Shown here one piece after another: positions 51,390 through 60,648 of a stretch of 64,000 nt of DNA. Location: contig NZ_JAUQON010000017.1 in NCBI RefSeq assembly GCF_030580955.1, positions 53,560 through 117,559 on the forward strand, given 5' to 3'. A program made the translations under genes and the position numbers. Below the pieces are notes generated by a model. That model was not told the origin of the DNA and made no database searches. It worked only from the letters and a program-made list of their open reading frames with translations. Within the stretch, counting starts at the first letter, position 1, and every line of letters begins with the position of its first letter. Origin of the DNA: Hymenobacter convexus. GTDB lineage: Bacteria; Bacteroidota; Bacteroidia; Cytophagales; Hymenobacteraceae.

Positions 51390-51923
51390 TTATACCACGC
51401 CCAGCTTCACCAGCGCGTCCCAGAGCACCACACCGGCCGCCACCCCCACGTTGAGCGAGTGCTTGGTGCCGAACTGGGGGATTTCCACGGCCACATCGCA
51501 AAGGGCCAGTACGGCATCTTCTACTCCAAATACTTCATTGCCCAGCACCAGCGCCAGCGGCTGGTCAACTTCGGGTCGAAACTGCGGCAGCGACACGCTG
51601 CCGGTAGTTTGCTCCACGGCCGCCACCTGGTAGCCGGCGGCTTTGAGGGCGGCCACGGCGGTCACGGTTTCGGCCGCGTATTCCCAGACCATGGATTCCT
51701 CGCTGCCCAGCGCCGTTTTGGTGATTTCGCGGTGCGGCGGGCGCGGGGTGTAGCCGCAGAGGTAGATTTTTTCCAGCGCAAACGCGTCGGCCGTACGGAA
51801 GATGGCGCCCACGTTGTGCATGCTGCGCACGTTGTCGAGCACCAAAACCACGGGGCTTTTGGGCGTACTTTTGAAATCATCCACCGAGGCCCGGTTCAGC
51901 TCGGCCATTGTGAGTTTTCGCAT
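51390..51923 (-). CDS. SPOUT-family (TrmH/SpoU) RNA methyltransferase
   Basis: 177 residues consisting of a single SPOUT domain that would transfer a methyl group from SAM to a ribose 2'-OH in tRNA or rRNA. Motif 1 is VRSMHNVGAIFRTADAF, motif 2 LALVLGNEVFGV, and motif 3 IPQFGTKHSLNVGVAAGVVLWD, together forming the trefoil knot. There is no extra N-terminal substrate-binding domain, as in TrmL-sized members. Start ATG at 51923. It diverges from mutS with possibly overlapping promoters. Confidence 0.92.
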   Translation of the reverse strand: MRKLTMAELNRASVDDFKSTPKSPVVLVLDNVRSMHNVGAIFRTADAFALEKIYLCGYTPRPPHREITKTALGSEESMVWEYAAETVTAVAALKAAGYQVAAVEQTTGSVSLPQFRPEVDQPLALVLGNEVFGVEDAVLALCDVAVEIPQFGTKHSLNVGVAAGVVLWDALVKLGVV

Positions 51924-51936
51924 GGAAATAGCGCGA

Positions 51937-52073
51937 ACTTTGCGGTTCGCTTTGTCGGTTTAAAATAGGGTGGCCGGCGGGTTTGATGGGTTTCGTCAAG
52001 CTACGTCCGCAACTTCGGAAACTGCCGCTCCTTTCTCGTTCACATCAAAAAGCTGCGTCCTGCAAAGGTCGCG
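51937..52073. promoter_or_regulatory. Possible face-to-face promoters of the SPOUT gene and mutS
   Basis: On the plus strand GAACTTTGC lies at 51938-51946, before mutS. On the minus strand GACCTTTGCAGG lies at about 52064-52073, before the SPOUT gene. If both are used, the transcripts would overlap for about 120 bases and each would have a long leader. Confidence 0.4.
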
Positions 52074-52083
52074 CGCCGTTGCC

Positions 52084-54861
52084 TTGCCTGCACCCAAAAA
52101 AGAATTCGTCATCAAATCCGTCGGCCCCGACCACTTCACCGTGCCCATCCCGGCCGTGACCGAAACGCCGCTGATGAAGCAGTACTACCAGCTCAAGCAG
52201 CAGCATCCGGGCGCGGTGCTGCTGTTCCGGGTGGGCGATTTTTACGAGACTTTCGGTGAGGATGCCGTCACGGCCAGCCGCATTCTCGACATCACGCTCA
52301 CCAAACGCGGGGCCGGTAGCAGCAGTGAAGTGGCCCTGGCGGGTTTCCCGCACCATTCGCTCGACAACTACCTGCCCAAGCTGGTGCGTGCCGGTCAGCG
52401 CGTGGCCATCTGCGACCAGCTCGAAAACCCCAAGGAAGCCAAGGGCCTCGTCAAGCGCGGCATCACCGAGCTGGTGACGCCCGGCGTGAGCATGCACGAC
52501 AACGTGCTCGAACGCCGTTCCAACAACTACCTGGCCGCCATTCATTTCGGTAAGAGTGAAGCCGGCATTTCCTTTCTCGATATCAGCACTGGCGAATTTC
52601 TGGCCGCGCAGGGCACGCTCGATTATCTGGGCAAACTGATGCAGAATTTCAGCCCCGCCGAGGTGCTGTTCTGCAAGAAAAGCCGGGGTGAGTTTGAGCA
52701 GAACTTCGGTCCCGACTACTGCACCTATGCGCTGGACGACTGGGTTTTCGGGGCCGACTATGCCCACGATACCCTCACGCGCCACTTCCGCACCACCTCG
52801 CTCAAAGGCTTCGGCGTCGATAACCTGAAGGAAGGAGTCATTGCGGCCGGCTGCATCCTGCACTACCTCGCCGAGACCAAGCACACCGACATCCAGCACA
52901 TCGCCAGTCTCGGCCGCCTGGAAGAGGACAAGTACGTGTGGCTCGACCGTTTCACGGTGCGCAACCTGGAGCTGGTGCAGGCCCAGCATCCCGGCGGCGT
53001 GCCCCTCATCGACGTGCTCGACCAGACGCTGACGCCCATGGGCGCCCGCCTGCTGCGCAAGTGGATAGTGTTGCCGCTCAAAGAAGTAAGCCAGATTCAG
53101 CGTCGCCTCGACACCGTGGCCGCGCTGGTGGCCGATGAGGAGCTACTCGGCGACCTCACCCAGCACCTGCGCCAGATAAACGACCTGGAGCGCCTGATTT
53201 CTAAGGTAGCCGTGCGCCGCGTAAACCCGCGCGAGCTGCTACAGCTGGCCCGCGCCCTCGAAGCCGTGGCCCCTATGCGCGAGCGGCTGGCCGCCTCCGG
53301 CGTGCGGGCGCTGGTGAAACTGGCCGAGCAACTCAACCCCTGCGCCAACCTGCGCCAGGAAATATTTGCCAAAATCAAGCCCGACGCGCCCATCCTTACC
53401 AACCAGGGCGGGGTGTTGAACTCCGGCGTTGATGCCGAGCTGGACGAGTTGCGGGCGCTGGCCTTCTCGGGCAAGGATTTCCTGTTGCAGCTGCAGCAGC
53501 GCGAGCAGCGCAACACCGGTATCTCGTCGCTGAAAGTGGCTTACAACAAGGTGTTTGGCTACTACCTCGAAGTCACCAATGCCCACAAAGACAAGGTGCC
53601 GGCCGAGTGGATTCGCAAGCAGACGCTGGTGAACGCCGAGCGCTACGTGACCGAGGAGTTGAAAACCTACGAGGAGAAAATCCTCAACGCCGAGGAAAAG
53701 CTGTTCGTCATTGAGCAGCGCATCTACAACGACCTGGTGCTGGCCGCGCTCGATTTCGTGCCCCAGATTCAGCAGAACGCCCGCGCCATTGGCGTGATGG
53801 ACTGCCTGGCCAGCTTCGCTCTCACGGCGCGGCAGCAGCGCTACGTGCAACCCGTGGTGAACGACGGCACCGTGCTCGACATCAAAGCCGGCCGCCACCC
53901 GGTTATCGAACGTCAGTTGCCTCCCGGCGAAAGCTACATCCCCAACGACATCTGCCTCGACCAGGACGAGCAGCAGATTGTGGTAATCACCGGCCCTAAC
54001 ATGGCCGGCAAATCAGCTTTGCTGCGCCAGACGGCTCTCATCGTGCTGCTGGCCCAGATTGGCTCCTTCGTACCCGCCGATGCGGCCACGGTGGGCATCA
54101 TCGACAAGATTTTTACCCGCGTCGGCGCTTCCGATAACCTGAGCAAGGGCGAAAGCACTTTCATGGTGGAAATGACGGAAACGGCTTCCATCCTCAACAA
54201 CCTCTCGGACCGCAGCCTCGTGCTGATGGACGAAATTGGGCGCGGCACCAGTACCTACGACGGCATCAGCATCGCCTGGGCCATTGTGGAGCACCTGCAT
54301 AACAACCCCAAAGCCAAGGCCAAGACCCTCTTCGCCACCCACTACCACGAGCTCAACCAGTTGGCCGACGACTGCTCCCGCGTCCGCAACTACAACGTGG
54401 CCGTGAAGGAGGCCGACGGCCGCATCCTGTTCCTGCGCAAGCTGCAGCCCGGCGGCTCCGAGCACAGCTTCGGCATCCACGTGGCGCGGCTGGCCGGCAT
54501 GCCCACCAGCGTGGTGCTGCGGGCCAACGAAATCATGCACCACCTCGAAGTGGAGCGCACCAGCGCCGGCGCCGAGGACGGCGTAGCGACTGAATTTGAC
54601 GATGTGCTGGCTGGTATCGAGTCCGGCAACGGACGAGCAAGCATTGCCGTGCCGCCGCCCCGCGAGCCTGCTCAGCCCAAACCTCGCGCCACCACGGCCG
54701 TGGCCACCGCGCCGCGCGCTCAACTCAGCATCTTCGAGCCCTCCGACCCGGCGCTGGAGCGCATCCGGGAGCTGCTGCAGCACCTCGATGTGAACACGCT
54801 CACGCCCATCGAAGCGCTGATGAAGCTGAACGAGTTGAAGCTGACATTAGGGAAAGGTTAA
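52084..54861 (+). CDS. mutS: DNA mismatch repair protein MutS
   Basis: About 925 residues from TTG at 52084, or up to 963 if GTG at 51970 is used. Conservation begins at ETPLMKQYYQLKQQHPGAVL, so the TTG is preferred; RVGDFYETF carries the mismatch-recognition Phe and Glu. The ATPase has Walker A VITGPNMAGKSALLRQTA, the Q-loop/signature VGASDNLSKGESTFMVEM, Walker B LVLMDEIGRGTSTYDG and TLFATHYHELN. A Pro-rich spacer (about 880-910) and the clamp-like tail QLSIFEPSDPALERIRELL close it. The gene diverges from the SPOUT methyltransferase. Confidence 0.95.
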   Translation: MPAPKKEFVIKSVGPDHFTVPIPAVTETPLMKQYYQLKQQHPGAVLLFRVGDFYETFGEDAVTASRILDITLTKRGAGSSSEVALAGFPHHSLDNYLPKLVRAGQRVAICDQLENPKEAKGLVKRGITELVTPGVSMHDNVLERRSNNYLAAIHFGKSEAGISFLDISTGEFLAAQGTLDYLGKLMQNFSPAEVLFCKKSRGEFEQNFGPDYCTYALDDWVFGADYAHDTLTRHFRTTSLKGFGVDNLKEGVIAAGCILHYLAETKHTDIQHIASLGRLEEDKYVWLDRFTVRNLELVQAQHPGGVPLIDVLDQTLTPMGARLLRKWIVLPLKEVSQIQRRLDTVAALVADEELLGDLTQHLRQINDLERLISKVAVRRVNPRELLQLARALEAVAPMRERLAASGVRALVKLAEQLNPCANLRQEIFAKIKPDAPILTNQGGVLNSGVDAELDELRALAFSGKDFLLQLQQREQRNTGISSLKVAYNKVFGYYLEVTNAHKDKVPAEWIRKQTLVNAERYVTEELKTYEEKILNAEEKLFVIEQRIYNDLVLAALDFVPQIQQNARAIGVMDCLASFALTARQQRYVQPVVNDGTVLDIKAGRHPVIERQLPPGESYIPNDICLDQDEQQIVVITGPNMAGKSALLRQTALIVLLAQIGSFVPADAATVGIIDKIFTRVGASDNLSKGESTFMVEMTETASILNNLSDRSLVLMDEIGRGTSTYDGISIAWAIVEHLHNNPKAKAKTLFATHYHELNQLADDCSRVRNYNVAVKEADGRILFLRKLQPGGSEHSFGIHVARLAGMPTSVVLRANEIMHHLEVERTSAGAEDGVATEFDDVLAGIESGNGRASIAVPPPREPAQPKPRATTAVATAPRAQLSIFEPSDPALERIRELLQHLDVNTLTPIEALMKLNELKLTLGKG

Positions 54862-54922
54862 ATTTTTCAGACTGAAAATGAAGCAGAAAGGCCCTAGGGA
54901 TGGAAATTTCCACACCTACTAC

Positions 54923-54952
54923 TTGCATCCTCAAAAAATCGCCCTACCTTTG
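54923..54952 (+). promoter_or_regulatory. Consensus promoter of tRNA-Gly
   Basis: TTG at 54923-54925 and TACCTTTG at 54945-54952 with a 19-base spacer match the Bacteroidota consensus fully. The mature tRNA begins 41 bases downstream. Confidence 0.75.
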
Positions 54953-54992
54953 TCGCACCATTCAGCACAACGAAATTTGTTCTGAACCTCCT

Positions 54993-55068
54993 GCGAGAGT
55001 AGCTCAGTTGGTAGAGCGCGACCTTGCCAAGGTCGAGGTCGCGAGTTCGAACCTCGTCTCCCGCTCCA
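54993..55068 (+). tRNA. tRNA-Gly (anticodon GCC)
   Basis: A 76-base cloverleaf: acceptor GCGAGAG with CTCCCGC, D arm GCTC-AGTTGGTA-GAGC, anticodon stem CGACC/GGTCG with loop TTGCCAA, and T arm GCGAG-TTCGAAC-CTCGT. The end TCCA follows the discriminator, so CCA is encoded or coincidental. One acceptor pair, A4 with C69, is mismatched; a G at position 4 would complete the stem. Confidence 0.95.
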
Positions 55069-55078
55069 AAAAGTAAAA

Positions 55079-55104
55079 AACGCTGTCTTCGGGCAGCGTT
55101 TTTT
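55079..55104. terminator. UUCG-tetraloop terminator after tRNA-Gly
   Basis: ACGCTGTC and GGCAGCGT pair around a TTCG loop closed by C-G, followed by TTTTTTG. It is a textbook-shaped intrinsic terminator placed 10 bases after the tRNA. Confidence 0.88.
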
Positions 55105-55119
55105 GTTTAACCCCATCCG

Positions 55120-55611
55120 ATGGCCGCCACCCGCAAATGCCTGAGCACCGACGACGAGTTCCGGCAGGCCGTGGCCGAAAGCCCATCGGTAGCGCAGGTG
55201 CTGGGCCGTATCGGACTGGTGCCGGCCGGCGGCAACTACAAAACGGTGCACGCACGCATTGCCAAGCTGGGGCTGGATACGAGTCATTTTACGGGCGCGG
55301 CCTGGAACCAGGGGGAAAGGTACCGAATGTTGGGCAAGCCTTTTTCCTGGGATAATATTCTGGTCGAGAACTCACCCTATACATCTACCGCGCGGCTGCG
55401 TAACCGGCTGATTGCGCATGGGCTAAAATTATCTAAGTGTGAGAGATGCGGCTTATCTGAGTGGCTGGCGCAGCCCATTCCACTGGAACTCCTCCACGCC
55501 AATGGCATTAACAATGACCATCGACTTGCTAACTTGCAATTGCTTTGTCCGAATTGCCACGCGCTGACTGAGAATTATCGTGGTAAAAATCAGAACCGTA
55601 TCGATAGATAA
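55120..55611 (+). CDS. HNH endonuclease between two tRNA genes
   Basis: 163 residues. The N-terminal half, AVAESPSVAQVLGRIGLVPAG and HARIAKLGLDTSHFTG, is a small DNA-binding-type helical region found in phage-like HNH proteins. The C-terminal half is an HNH core: KCERCGLSEW, then LELLHANGINNDHRLANLQL and LCPNCHALTENY, with a zinc-binding CxxC pair and the catalytic His before ANG. It lies in the 551-base space between tRNA-Gly and tRNA-Leu, on the same strand, and is the only gene there. Such placement suggests horizontal arrival or a homing-type element. Start ATG at 55120. Confidence 0.85.
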   Translation: MAATRKCLSTDDEFRQAVAESPSVAQVLGRIGLVPAGGNYKTVHARIAKLGLDTSHFTGAAWNQGERYRMLGKPFSWDNILVENSPYTSTARLRNRLIAHGLKLSKCERCGLSEWLAQPIPLELLHANGINNDHRLANLQLLCPNCHALTENYRGKNQNRIDR

Positions 55612-55619
55612 AATTCTCT

Positions 55620-55702
55620 GCCAGAGTGGTGTAATGGTAGCCACGCGACACTTAAACTGTCGTTTCCGTAAGGGAGTACGGGTTCGAGTCCCGTCTCTGG
55701 TA
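55620..55702 (+). tRNA. tRNA-Leu (anticodon TAA)
   Basis: A class II tRNA of 83 bases. Acceptor GCCAGAG pairs with CTCTGGT (first pair G-U). The D arm GTG-TAATGGTAGC-CAC, anticodon stem CGACA/TGTCG with loop CTTAAAC (anticodon TAA), a variable arm TTTCCGTAAGGGAGT and T arm ACGGG-TTCGAGT-CCCGT are all intact. CCA is not encoded (discriminator A, then CTA). No convincing promoter is seen directly upstream. Confidence 0.93.
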
Positions 55703-55704
55703 CT

Positions 55705-55740
55705 AAAAAAGCCTTTCATCACCTGATGAAAGGCTTTTTT
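55705..55740. terminator. Intrinsic terminator after tRNA-Leu
   Basis: AAAAAGCCTTTCATC and GATGAAAGGCTTTTTT pair perfectly around ACCT, directly after the tRNA. Confidence 0.9.
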
Positions 55741-55886
55741 ATTGCTTTCAGCAAGTAGCCGGGGGCAAAAGCCCGACCCTATTACGGTCTACACAAACGA
55801 TTGTCTTGTGTCTTCCGTGAAGAAAACGGACCTTTGCCGGCCTGGGCGAGCGAACGTTGTGCCCGGTTTCATCAATTGGAATTCGT

Positions 55887-58361
55887 ATGAGTGCATCATT
55901 CGGCCGCCGGGCTTTGGCAGGACTGGCCACTTTCGCTTTATCTTCCACGGTGCTAGTGGCGTCAGGCCAGGCGCGGCAGGAATACTTGCTGACCACGGAC
56001 TGGAAATTCGCCAAGGGCGAGCAGCCCGACGCGGCCAAGCCGGATTTCAAAGACGCCGGCTGGCAAACCGTGCGCGTGCCCCACGACTGGGCCATCTACG
56101 GCCCGTTCGATGGCAACAACGACCTGCAAACGGTCAAGATTGAGCAAAACCAGGAGCAGAAGGCGACGCAAAAGGCCGGGCGCACGGGCGGGCTGCCGTT
56201 CATCGGCACGGGCTGGTACCGGCGGAAGCTGGCGGTGCCGGGCTTCAAGGCCGGACAGCGGGCAGTGCTGCTGTTTGACGGCGCTATGAGCGACGCGCAC
56301 GTTTTTGTGAACGGCAAAGAGGTGGGCAGCTGGCCCTACGGCTACAACTCGTTTTCCTTCGACATCACCTCGTATCTGAAAGCCAGCGGCGACAACACGT
56401 TGGCCGTGCGCCTGAAAAACCAGTCGGAAGCCTCGCGCTGGTACCCCGGCGCGGGCCTCTACCGCAACGTGCACCTCATCGTAACCGACGATGTGCACAT
56501 CCCGGTATGGGGCACTTACCTGACCACGCCCGCCATTACGGCCCAAGCCGCCACCGTGAAGCTACGCACCCAGGTAGCGTCTGGTGGCGCGCGCCCGGCC
56601 TTGCGCCTCGTGACAGAAATTAAGGATGCGAATGGAAAAGTAGTGGCCATTAGCACCGGCAACCTGGCGGCTGCGGGCACGCCGGAGTTCGACCAAACTT
56701 TGCAGGTGCCGCAGCCGAAGCTGTGGTCGCCGGAAGCGCCGGTGCTGTATACGGCTTCTTCAAAACTCTATGCCGGGCAGGCGTTGAAAGACACTTACAC
56801 CACGCGCTTCGGCATTCGCTCGTTCAAGTTTGAGCCGGGCAAGGGATTTTCGCTCAACGGGCAGCCGCGCAAGTTCAAGGGCGTGTGCAACCACCACGAT
56901 TTGGGCCCGCTGGGCGCGGCCGTAAACACAGCGGCTTTGCGTCGGCAGCTGGCTTTGCTGAAAGACATGGGCTGCGACGCCATCCGGACTTCGCACAACA
57001 TGCCGGCCCCGGAGCTGGTGCAGCTGTGCGACGAAATGGGCTTCATGATGATGGTGGAGGCCTTCGATGAGTGGAAAGCGCCGAAGGTGAAGAACGGCTA
57101 CAGCCAGTATTTCGATGAATGGTCGGAGCGCGATTTGGTGAATATGGTGCACCGCGACCGCAACCACCCGTCGGTCATCATGTGGAGCATCGGCAACGAG
57201 GTGCCCGACCAGAGCAACGCCAACGGCCCCCTCATTGCCAAGCGCCTGCAGGACATTGTGCACCGCGAAGACCCTACGCGCCCCGTGGCCGCGGGCATGG
57301 ACCGCTACGGCGACGACTTTAAGTACGGCATGGCGAACGTGCTCGACATTCCGGGCTTCAACTACAAGCCCTACCAATACCCCGACGCGCTGAGCAAGCT
57401 GCCCCAGGGCTTCCTGCTGGGTTCGGAAACGGCTTCCACCATCAGCTCGCGCGGCGTGTACAAGTTTCCGGTGGTGCGGGCCAAGCAGAAGCAATACGAC
57501 GATAATCAGTGCTCCTCCTACGACCTGGAAGCCTGCGTGTGGTCGCAGACGCCGGACGAGGAGTTTGTGAAGCAGGACGACATTCCCAACGTGCTGGGTG
57601 AATTCGTGTGGACGGGCTTCGACTACCTCGGCGAGCCCACGCCTTACGACGAGAAATGGCCCTCGCACAGCTCCATGTTCGGCATTCTGGATTTGGCGGG
57701 CATGCCCAAGGACCGGTTCTACCTCTACCGCGCCCGCTGGAACCCCACCGCGCCCACCCTGCACCTGCTGCCGCACTGGACCTGGCCCGGCCGCGAAGGC
57801 CAGACCACGCCCGTGTTCTGCTACACCAACGCCCCCTCGGCCGAGCTGTTTGTGAACGGCGTGAGCCAGGGCCGCCAGACCAAGGCCAAGTCCGACCAGC
57901 CCCAGACCCGCTACCGCCTGATGTGGAACGACGTGAAATACGCGCCCGGCGCCATCAAAGTAGTGGCCTACGACGCCCAGGGCAAAGCCGTGGGGGAGGA
58001 AACCGTGCGCACCGCCGGCAAGCCCCACCACATCAAGCTGGTGGCCGACCGCACCAAGCTGGCCGCCGACGGCCTGGACCAGGCCTATGTGACGGCCCGC
58101 GTGGAAGACGCCGACGGCAACCTCTGCCCCGACGCTGCCGACCAGCTACAGGTGGCCGTGAGCGGGGCCGGCCGCTTCCGCGCCATGGGCAACGGCGACC
58201 CCACCAGCCTGGAGCTGTTCCACGAGCCGCGCATGCACGCCTTCCACGGCCAGCTGGTGGCTATTGTGCAGGCCGCCGACAAAGCCGGCGATGTGCAGCT
58301 AAAGGTGAGCGGCGCGGGCCTGCAAGCCGGCACGCTGCAACTGAAGACGGGCGCTAAATAG
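55887..58361 (+). CDS. Exported glycoside hydrolase family 2 beta-galactosidase-like enzyme
   Basis: 824 residues from ATG at 55887, with a signal peptide ending near VASGQA. GH2 layout: N-terminal sugar-binding domain (WKFAKGEQPDAAKPDFKDAGW, RVPHDWAIYGPF), an immunoglobulin-like domain, the TIM barrel, then DUF4982-like and invasin-type C-terminal domains. The acid/base is Glu438 (IGNEVPDQ) and the nucleophile Glu514 (LGSETAST). It probably removes beta-galactosyl or related residues from polysaccharides in the periplasm. It stands alone, without a SusC/SusD pair, and ends before a strong terminator. A TTTGC promoter element lies at about 55833. Confidence 0.93.
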   Translation: MSASFGRRALAGLATFALSSTVLVASGQARQEYLLTTDWKFAKGEQPDAAKPDFKDAGWQTVRVPHDWAIYGPFDGNNDLQTVKIEQNQEQKATQKAGRTGGLPFIGTGWYRRKLAVPGFKAGQRAVLLFDGAMSDAHVFVNGKEVGSWPYGYNSFSFDITSYLKASGDNTLAVRLKNQSEASRWYPGAGLYRNVHLIVTDDVHIPVWGTYLTTPAITAQAATVKLRTQVASGGARPALRLVTEIKDANGKVVAISTGNLAAAGTPEFDQTLQVPQPKLWSPEAPVLYTASSKLYAGQALKDTYTTRFGIRSFKFEPGKGFSLNGQPRKFKGVCNHHDLGPLGAAVNTAALRRQLALLKDMGCDAIRTSHNMPAPELVQLCDEMGFMMMVEAFDEWKAPKVKNGYSQYFDEWSERDLVNMVHRDRNHPSVIMWSIGNEVPDQSNANGPLIAKRLQDIVHREDPTRPVAAGMDRYGDDFKYGMANVLDIPGFNYKPYQYPDALSKLPQGFLLGSETASTISSRGVYKFPVVRAKQKQYDDNQCSSYDLEACVWSQTPDEEFVKQDDIPNVLGEFVWTGFDYLGEPTPYDEKWPSHSSMFGILDLAGMPKDRFYLYRARWNPTAPTLHLLPHWTWPGREGQTTPVFCYTNAPSAELFVNGVSQGRQTKAKSDQPQTRYRLMWNDVKYAPGAIKVVAYDAQGKAVGEETVRTAGKPHHIKLVADRTKLAADGLDQAYVTARVEDADGNLCPDAADQLQVAVSGAGRFRAMGNGDPTSLELFHEPRMHAFHGQLVAIVQAADKAGDVQLKVSGAGLQAGTLQLKTGAK

Positions 58362-58377
58362 GGTAGCTCGACCTATG

Positions 58378-58417
58378 AAAAAAGGCCGGCCGCTTCGAGA
58401 AGCGGCCGGCCTTTTTT
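58378..58417. terminator. Bidirectional terminator between GH2 gene and T9SS paralogue 1
   Basis: AAAAAAGGCCGGCCGCTT and AAGCGGCCGGCCTTTTTT pair perfectly over 18 bp around CGAG, between convergent genes. Confidence 0.93.
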
Positions 58418-58440
58418 ATGGGCGGAATGTTCATAATGAC

Positions 58441-60648
58441 TTATTCCCGCACGATGCGGCGGATTTCTAGGCTGGTGGCCGTGCGTACCTGCAGCAGATA
58501 CAGGCCGGGGCTGCCGTTGCTCAGGTTCAGCTCCTGCGTGGTGCCTTGCGGGTTGGGCGCGGCCAATTGGGCTTCGATGACCCGTCGGCCCAAGGCATCA
58601 AGTACCGTCAGGGTGACGGGCTGGTTGTAGCCGTTGAGCGTCACCCGCAGGCGGCCGTCGGGCGTGGGGTTGGGCGCTACGCTCAGGCTGCTGCCGGGCA
58701 AGGGCCGAAGAGCCGACAGCACCGTGAGCGGTGCTGACACGGGCGAGGTGCAGCTGCCCGATGGCCCGGCTACCACGGTCTGCACGGTGTAGATACCGCT
58801 GGCAGTCGCGGCAATGCTCTGGCCGGTAGCACCAGGAATGGGCTGCCCGTTGAGGTACCACTGGTTGCCGGTGGCGTAGCTGCTGGTCAGGGTCTGGCCG
58901 TTGCGGGTGATAACGGGTGTGGCCACCCCTGGCCGCACGCGCACCAGTACCGACGTGGTATCGCCGCACCCCGTGGTGTAGCCCTGCGTAGGCGTGACGC
59001 GGAGATAGTAGCGCGTCGTCACGGTGGGGTTCACCGCAATGTTCCGCGTGTTGGTTGCGGCCGGCAGGCCATTGCCGCCGGCAGTGGCCGTCCACTGGTA
59101 GGCGTATGGCTGCAGTTGCGAGGTGTTTGTGGTGAAATTCCGAACCGAGTCGGACCGCAATATCTGGCCTTGCAACACCATGCTGGCGCCCTGACAAAGC
59201 GGTGGGGGCACAAATGGCATTATGACGGCGTAATTGCCGCGAAATATCCGGATGTCGACCACGCGGTTTTGCACGCCCTTGATGGGGCAGGCGTCGTCTT
59301 CAATCTTCATGTTGAAGCGGATAATGCGGCCTTCGGCAGTAGGCGAGGGCTGAAAAAGAAACACCCCCCGGGGATTGGTGCTGCCGTTTCCCGTGAGGGT
59401 AAACGTGCCCACATCACCCGTGCCGAACAAGGTAGCGTCGGTGTTGATGTTGGGTGGCATCGTCACGGTCAGGTGTTGGTTGGCGCTGGGCATCAGTAGG
59501 TTGTCGGGGTCGGTAAAGTTGAGCTCTACGCGCGTGTAGCTACAGGTGCGCACAACAATTCGCGTTGTGTCTATCAGATTAATGCTGCCGCCTACTGCTA
59601 CCGGATTGGGTGGGCGGTTGCCGTTGCAGTTGGCCACTACCAGGGTGATTTCGCGGCGCACCGTGCCAATGACGCGGCGCACACCGTTGATGCGCCGGTA
59701 TTCGGTAACCAGCATGGCCAGCTGGTACCGGTTGGCGCTGATGCTGCCGTTGGGCGCGTTGTAGATGCCGGGTGTAAAGCTGATGGTACGAGCCTGGGCA
59801 TTGAAGCGCAGTTGGCGAAGAAGGCCCGTCCGCATCGGGCAGGAACCCAGCGTGTCCAGGCCAAGCTGAATGGGGTAGGCCGAGCTATATACGCTGCCAA
59901 TGCCACCACTGGGCACCCCCGAAAAGGCGAAGAAACACGGCGCGCTACCGCCCGCAATGGGCGCGAGTACCGAGCCATTGCTGGGGGTCAGGTACGTCAC
60001 GGGCGTGTTGCAAGCCTGCAGCGGCGCGGCCAGCGAGTACACCAGCGAGTCGCCATCGGCTTCGGTGGCTGGCAGCGTGAGGGTGGTAGGCTGCTGCCAG
60101 CACACGTACTGTACCGGCCCATCCGGCGCCGCAAACTGCGGCGAATTATTGGCCACGGCCGCGCCCGCGCCGGTGTTGCGGTTGTCGAGCGTGGCTTCCA
60201 CGTACAGGTCGCCGGCCGCCGTGCTGGTCATCGCCGGGCGCGCGGCAGACAGCGTGCTTAGCGTCCACTGGCCCGGGGGCAGCGTCACAGTGGCCGCGTA
60301 GGTGAATACCTGATAGTTGGGCAACCCCGCCGGACCCTGGCAGGGCGTGACCGAAAGCGCCGCACAAAAAGGGTTGCCGGTTTCGATAGGCCCCTGTTGC
60401 ACAAGCGGCGCCGTGAGCGTAGCTGTAGAGCCACATGCACCATTGCGGCAAGCCAGCGTGAAAGGATTGGGCAGGACACCCGAGCAGTCCTGGTAGTAAT
60501 GCAGCGTGACACGGTACTGATTGCTGCCCAGCGAGGCATAGGTCAAATCACCGCCCACAAACTGCGTAGCCCAAGCCTGCCGGACACCGCCCGGCAGCAA
60601 GCCGCTCAGCATCAGCAAAAACAAGAAAAACGGTAAGTGCTTTTTCAT
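58441..60648 (-). CDS. Large secreted T9SS protein, tandem paralogue 1
   Basis: 735 residues with a signal peptide (ending AWAT). The N-terminus of the mature part, QFVGGDLTYASLGSNQYRVT, and HYYQDCSG fit a conserved opening of large Bacteroidota surface proteins (H-x-GG-x-x-Y-x-x-LG-x-x-Y, then Y-x-DC). Cysteines occur in pairs (ACRNGACGS, CPIKGVQN). An Ig-like segment (YQWTATAGGNGLPAATN, NQWYLNGQPIPGATGQS) precedes the T9SS sorting domain SVAPNPTPDGRLRVTL to EIRRIVRE. It aligns with the next protein along its whole length. Likely surface attached; partner unknown. Confidence 0.87.
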   Translation of the reverse strand: MKKHLPFFLFLLMLSGLLPGGVRQAWATQFVGGDLTYASLGSNQYRVTLHYYQDCSGVLPNPFTLACRNGACGSTATLTAPLVQQGPIETGNPFCAALSVTPCQGPAGLPNYQVFTYAATVTLPPGQWTLSTLSAARPAMTSTAAGDLYVEATLDNRNTGAGAAVANNSPQFAAPDGPVQYVCWQQPTTLTLPATEADGDSLVYSLAAPLQACNTPVTYLTPSNGSVLAPIAGGSAPCFFAFSGVPSGGIGSVYSSAYPIQLGLDTLGSCPMRTGLLRQLRFNAQARTISFTPGIYNAPNGSISANRYQLAMLVTEYRRINGVRRVIGTVRREITLVVANCNGNRPPNPVAVGGSINLIDTTRIVVRTCSYTRVELNFTDPDNLLMPSANQHLTVTMPPNINTDATLFGTGDVGTFTLTGNGSTNPRGVFLFQPSPTAEGRIIRFNMKIEDDACPIKGVQNRVVDIRIFRGNYAVIMPFVPPPLCQGASMVLQGQILRSDSVRNFTTNTSQLQPYAYQWTATAGGNGLPAATNTRNIAVNPTVTTRYYLRVTPTQGYTTGCGDTTSVLVRVRPGVATPVITRNGQTLTSSYATGNQWYLNGQPIPGATGQSIAATASGIYTVQTVVAGPSGSCTSPVSAPLTVLSALRPLPGSSLSVAPNPTPDGRLRVTLNGYNQPVTLTVLDALGRRVIEAQLAAPNPQGTTQELNLSNGSPGLYLLQVRTATSLEIRRIVRE

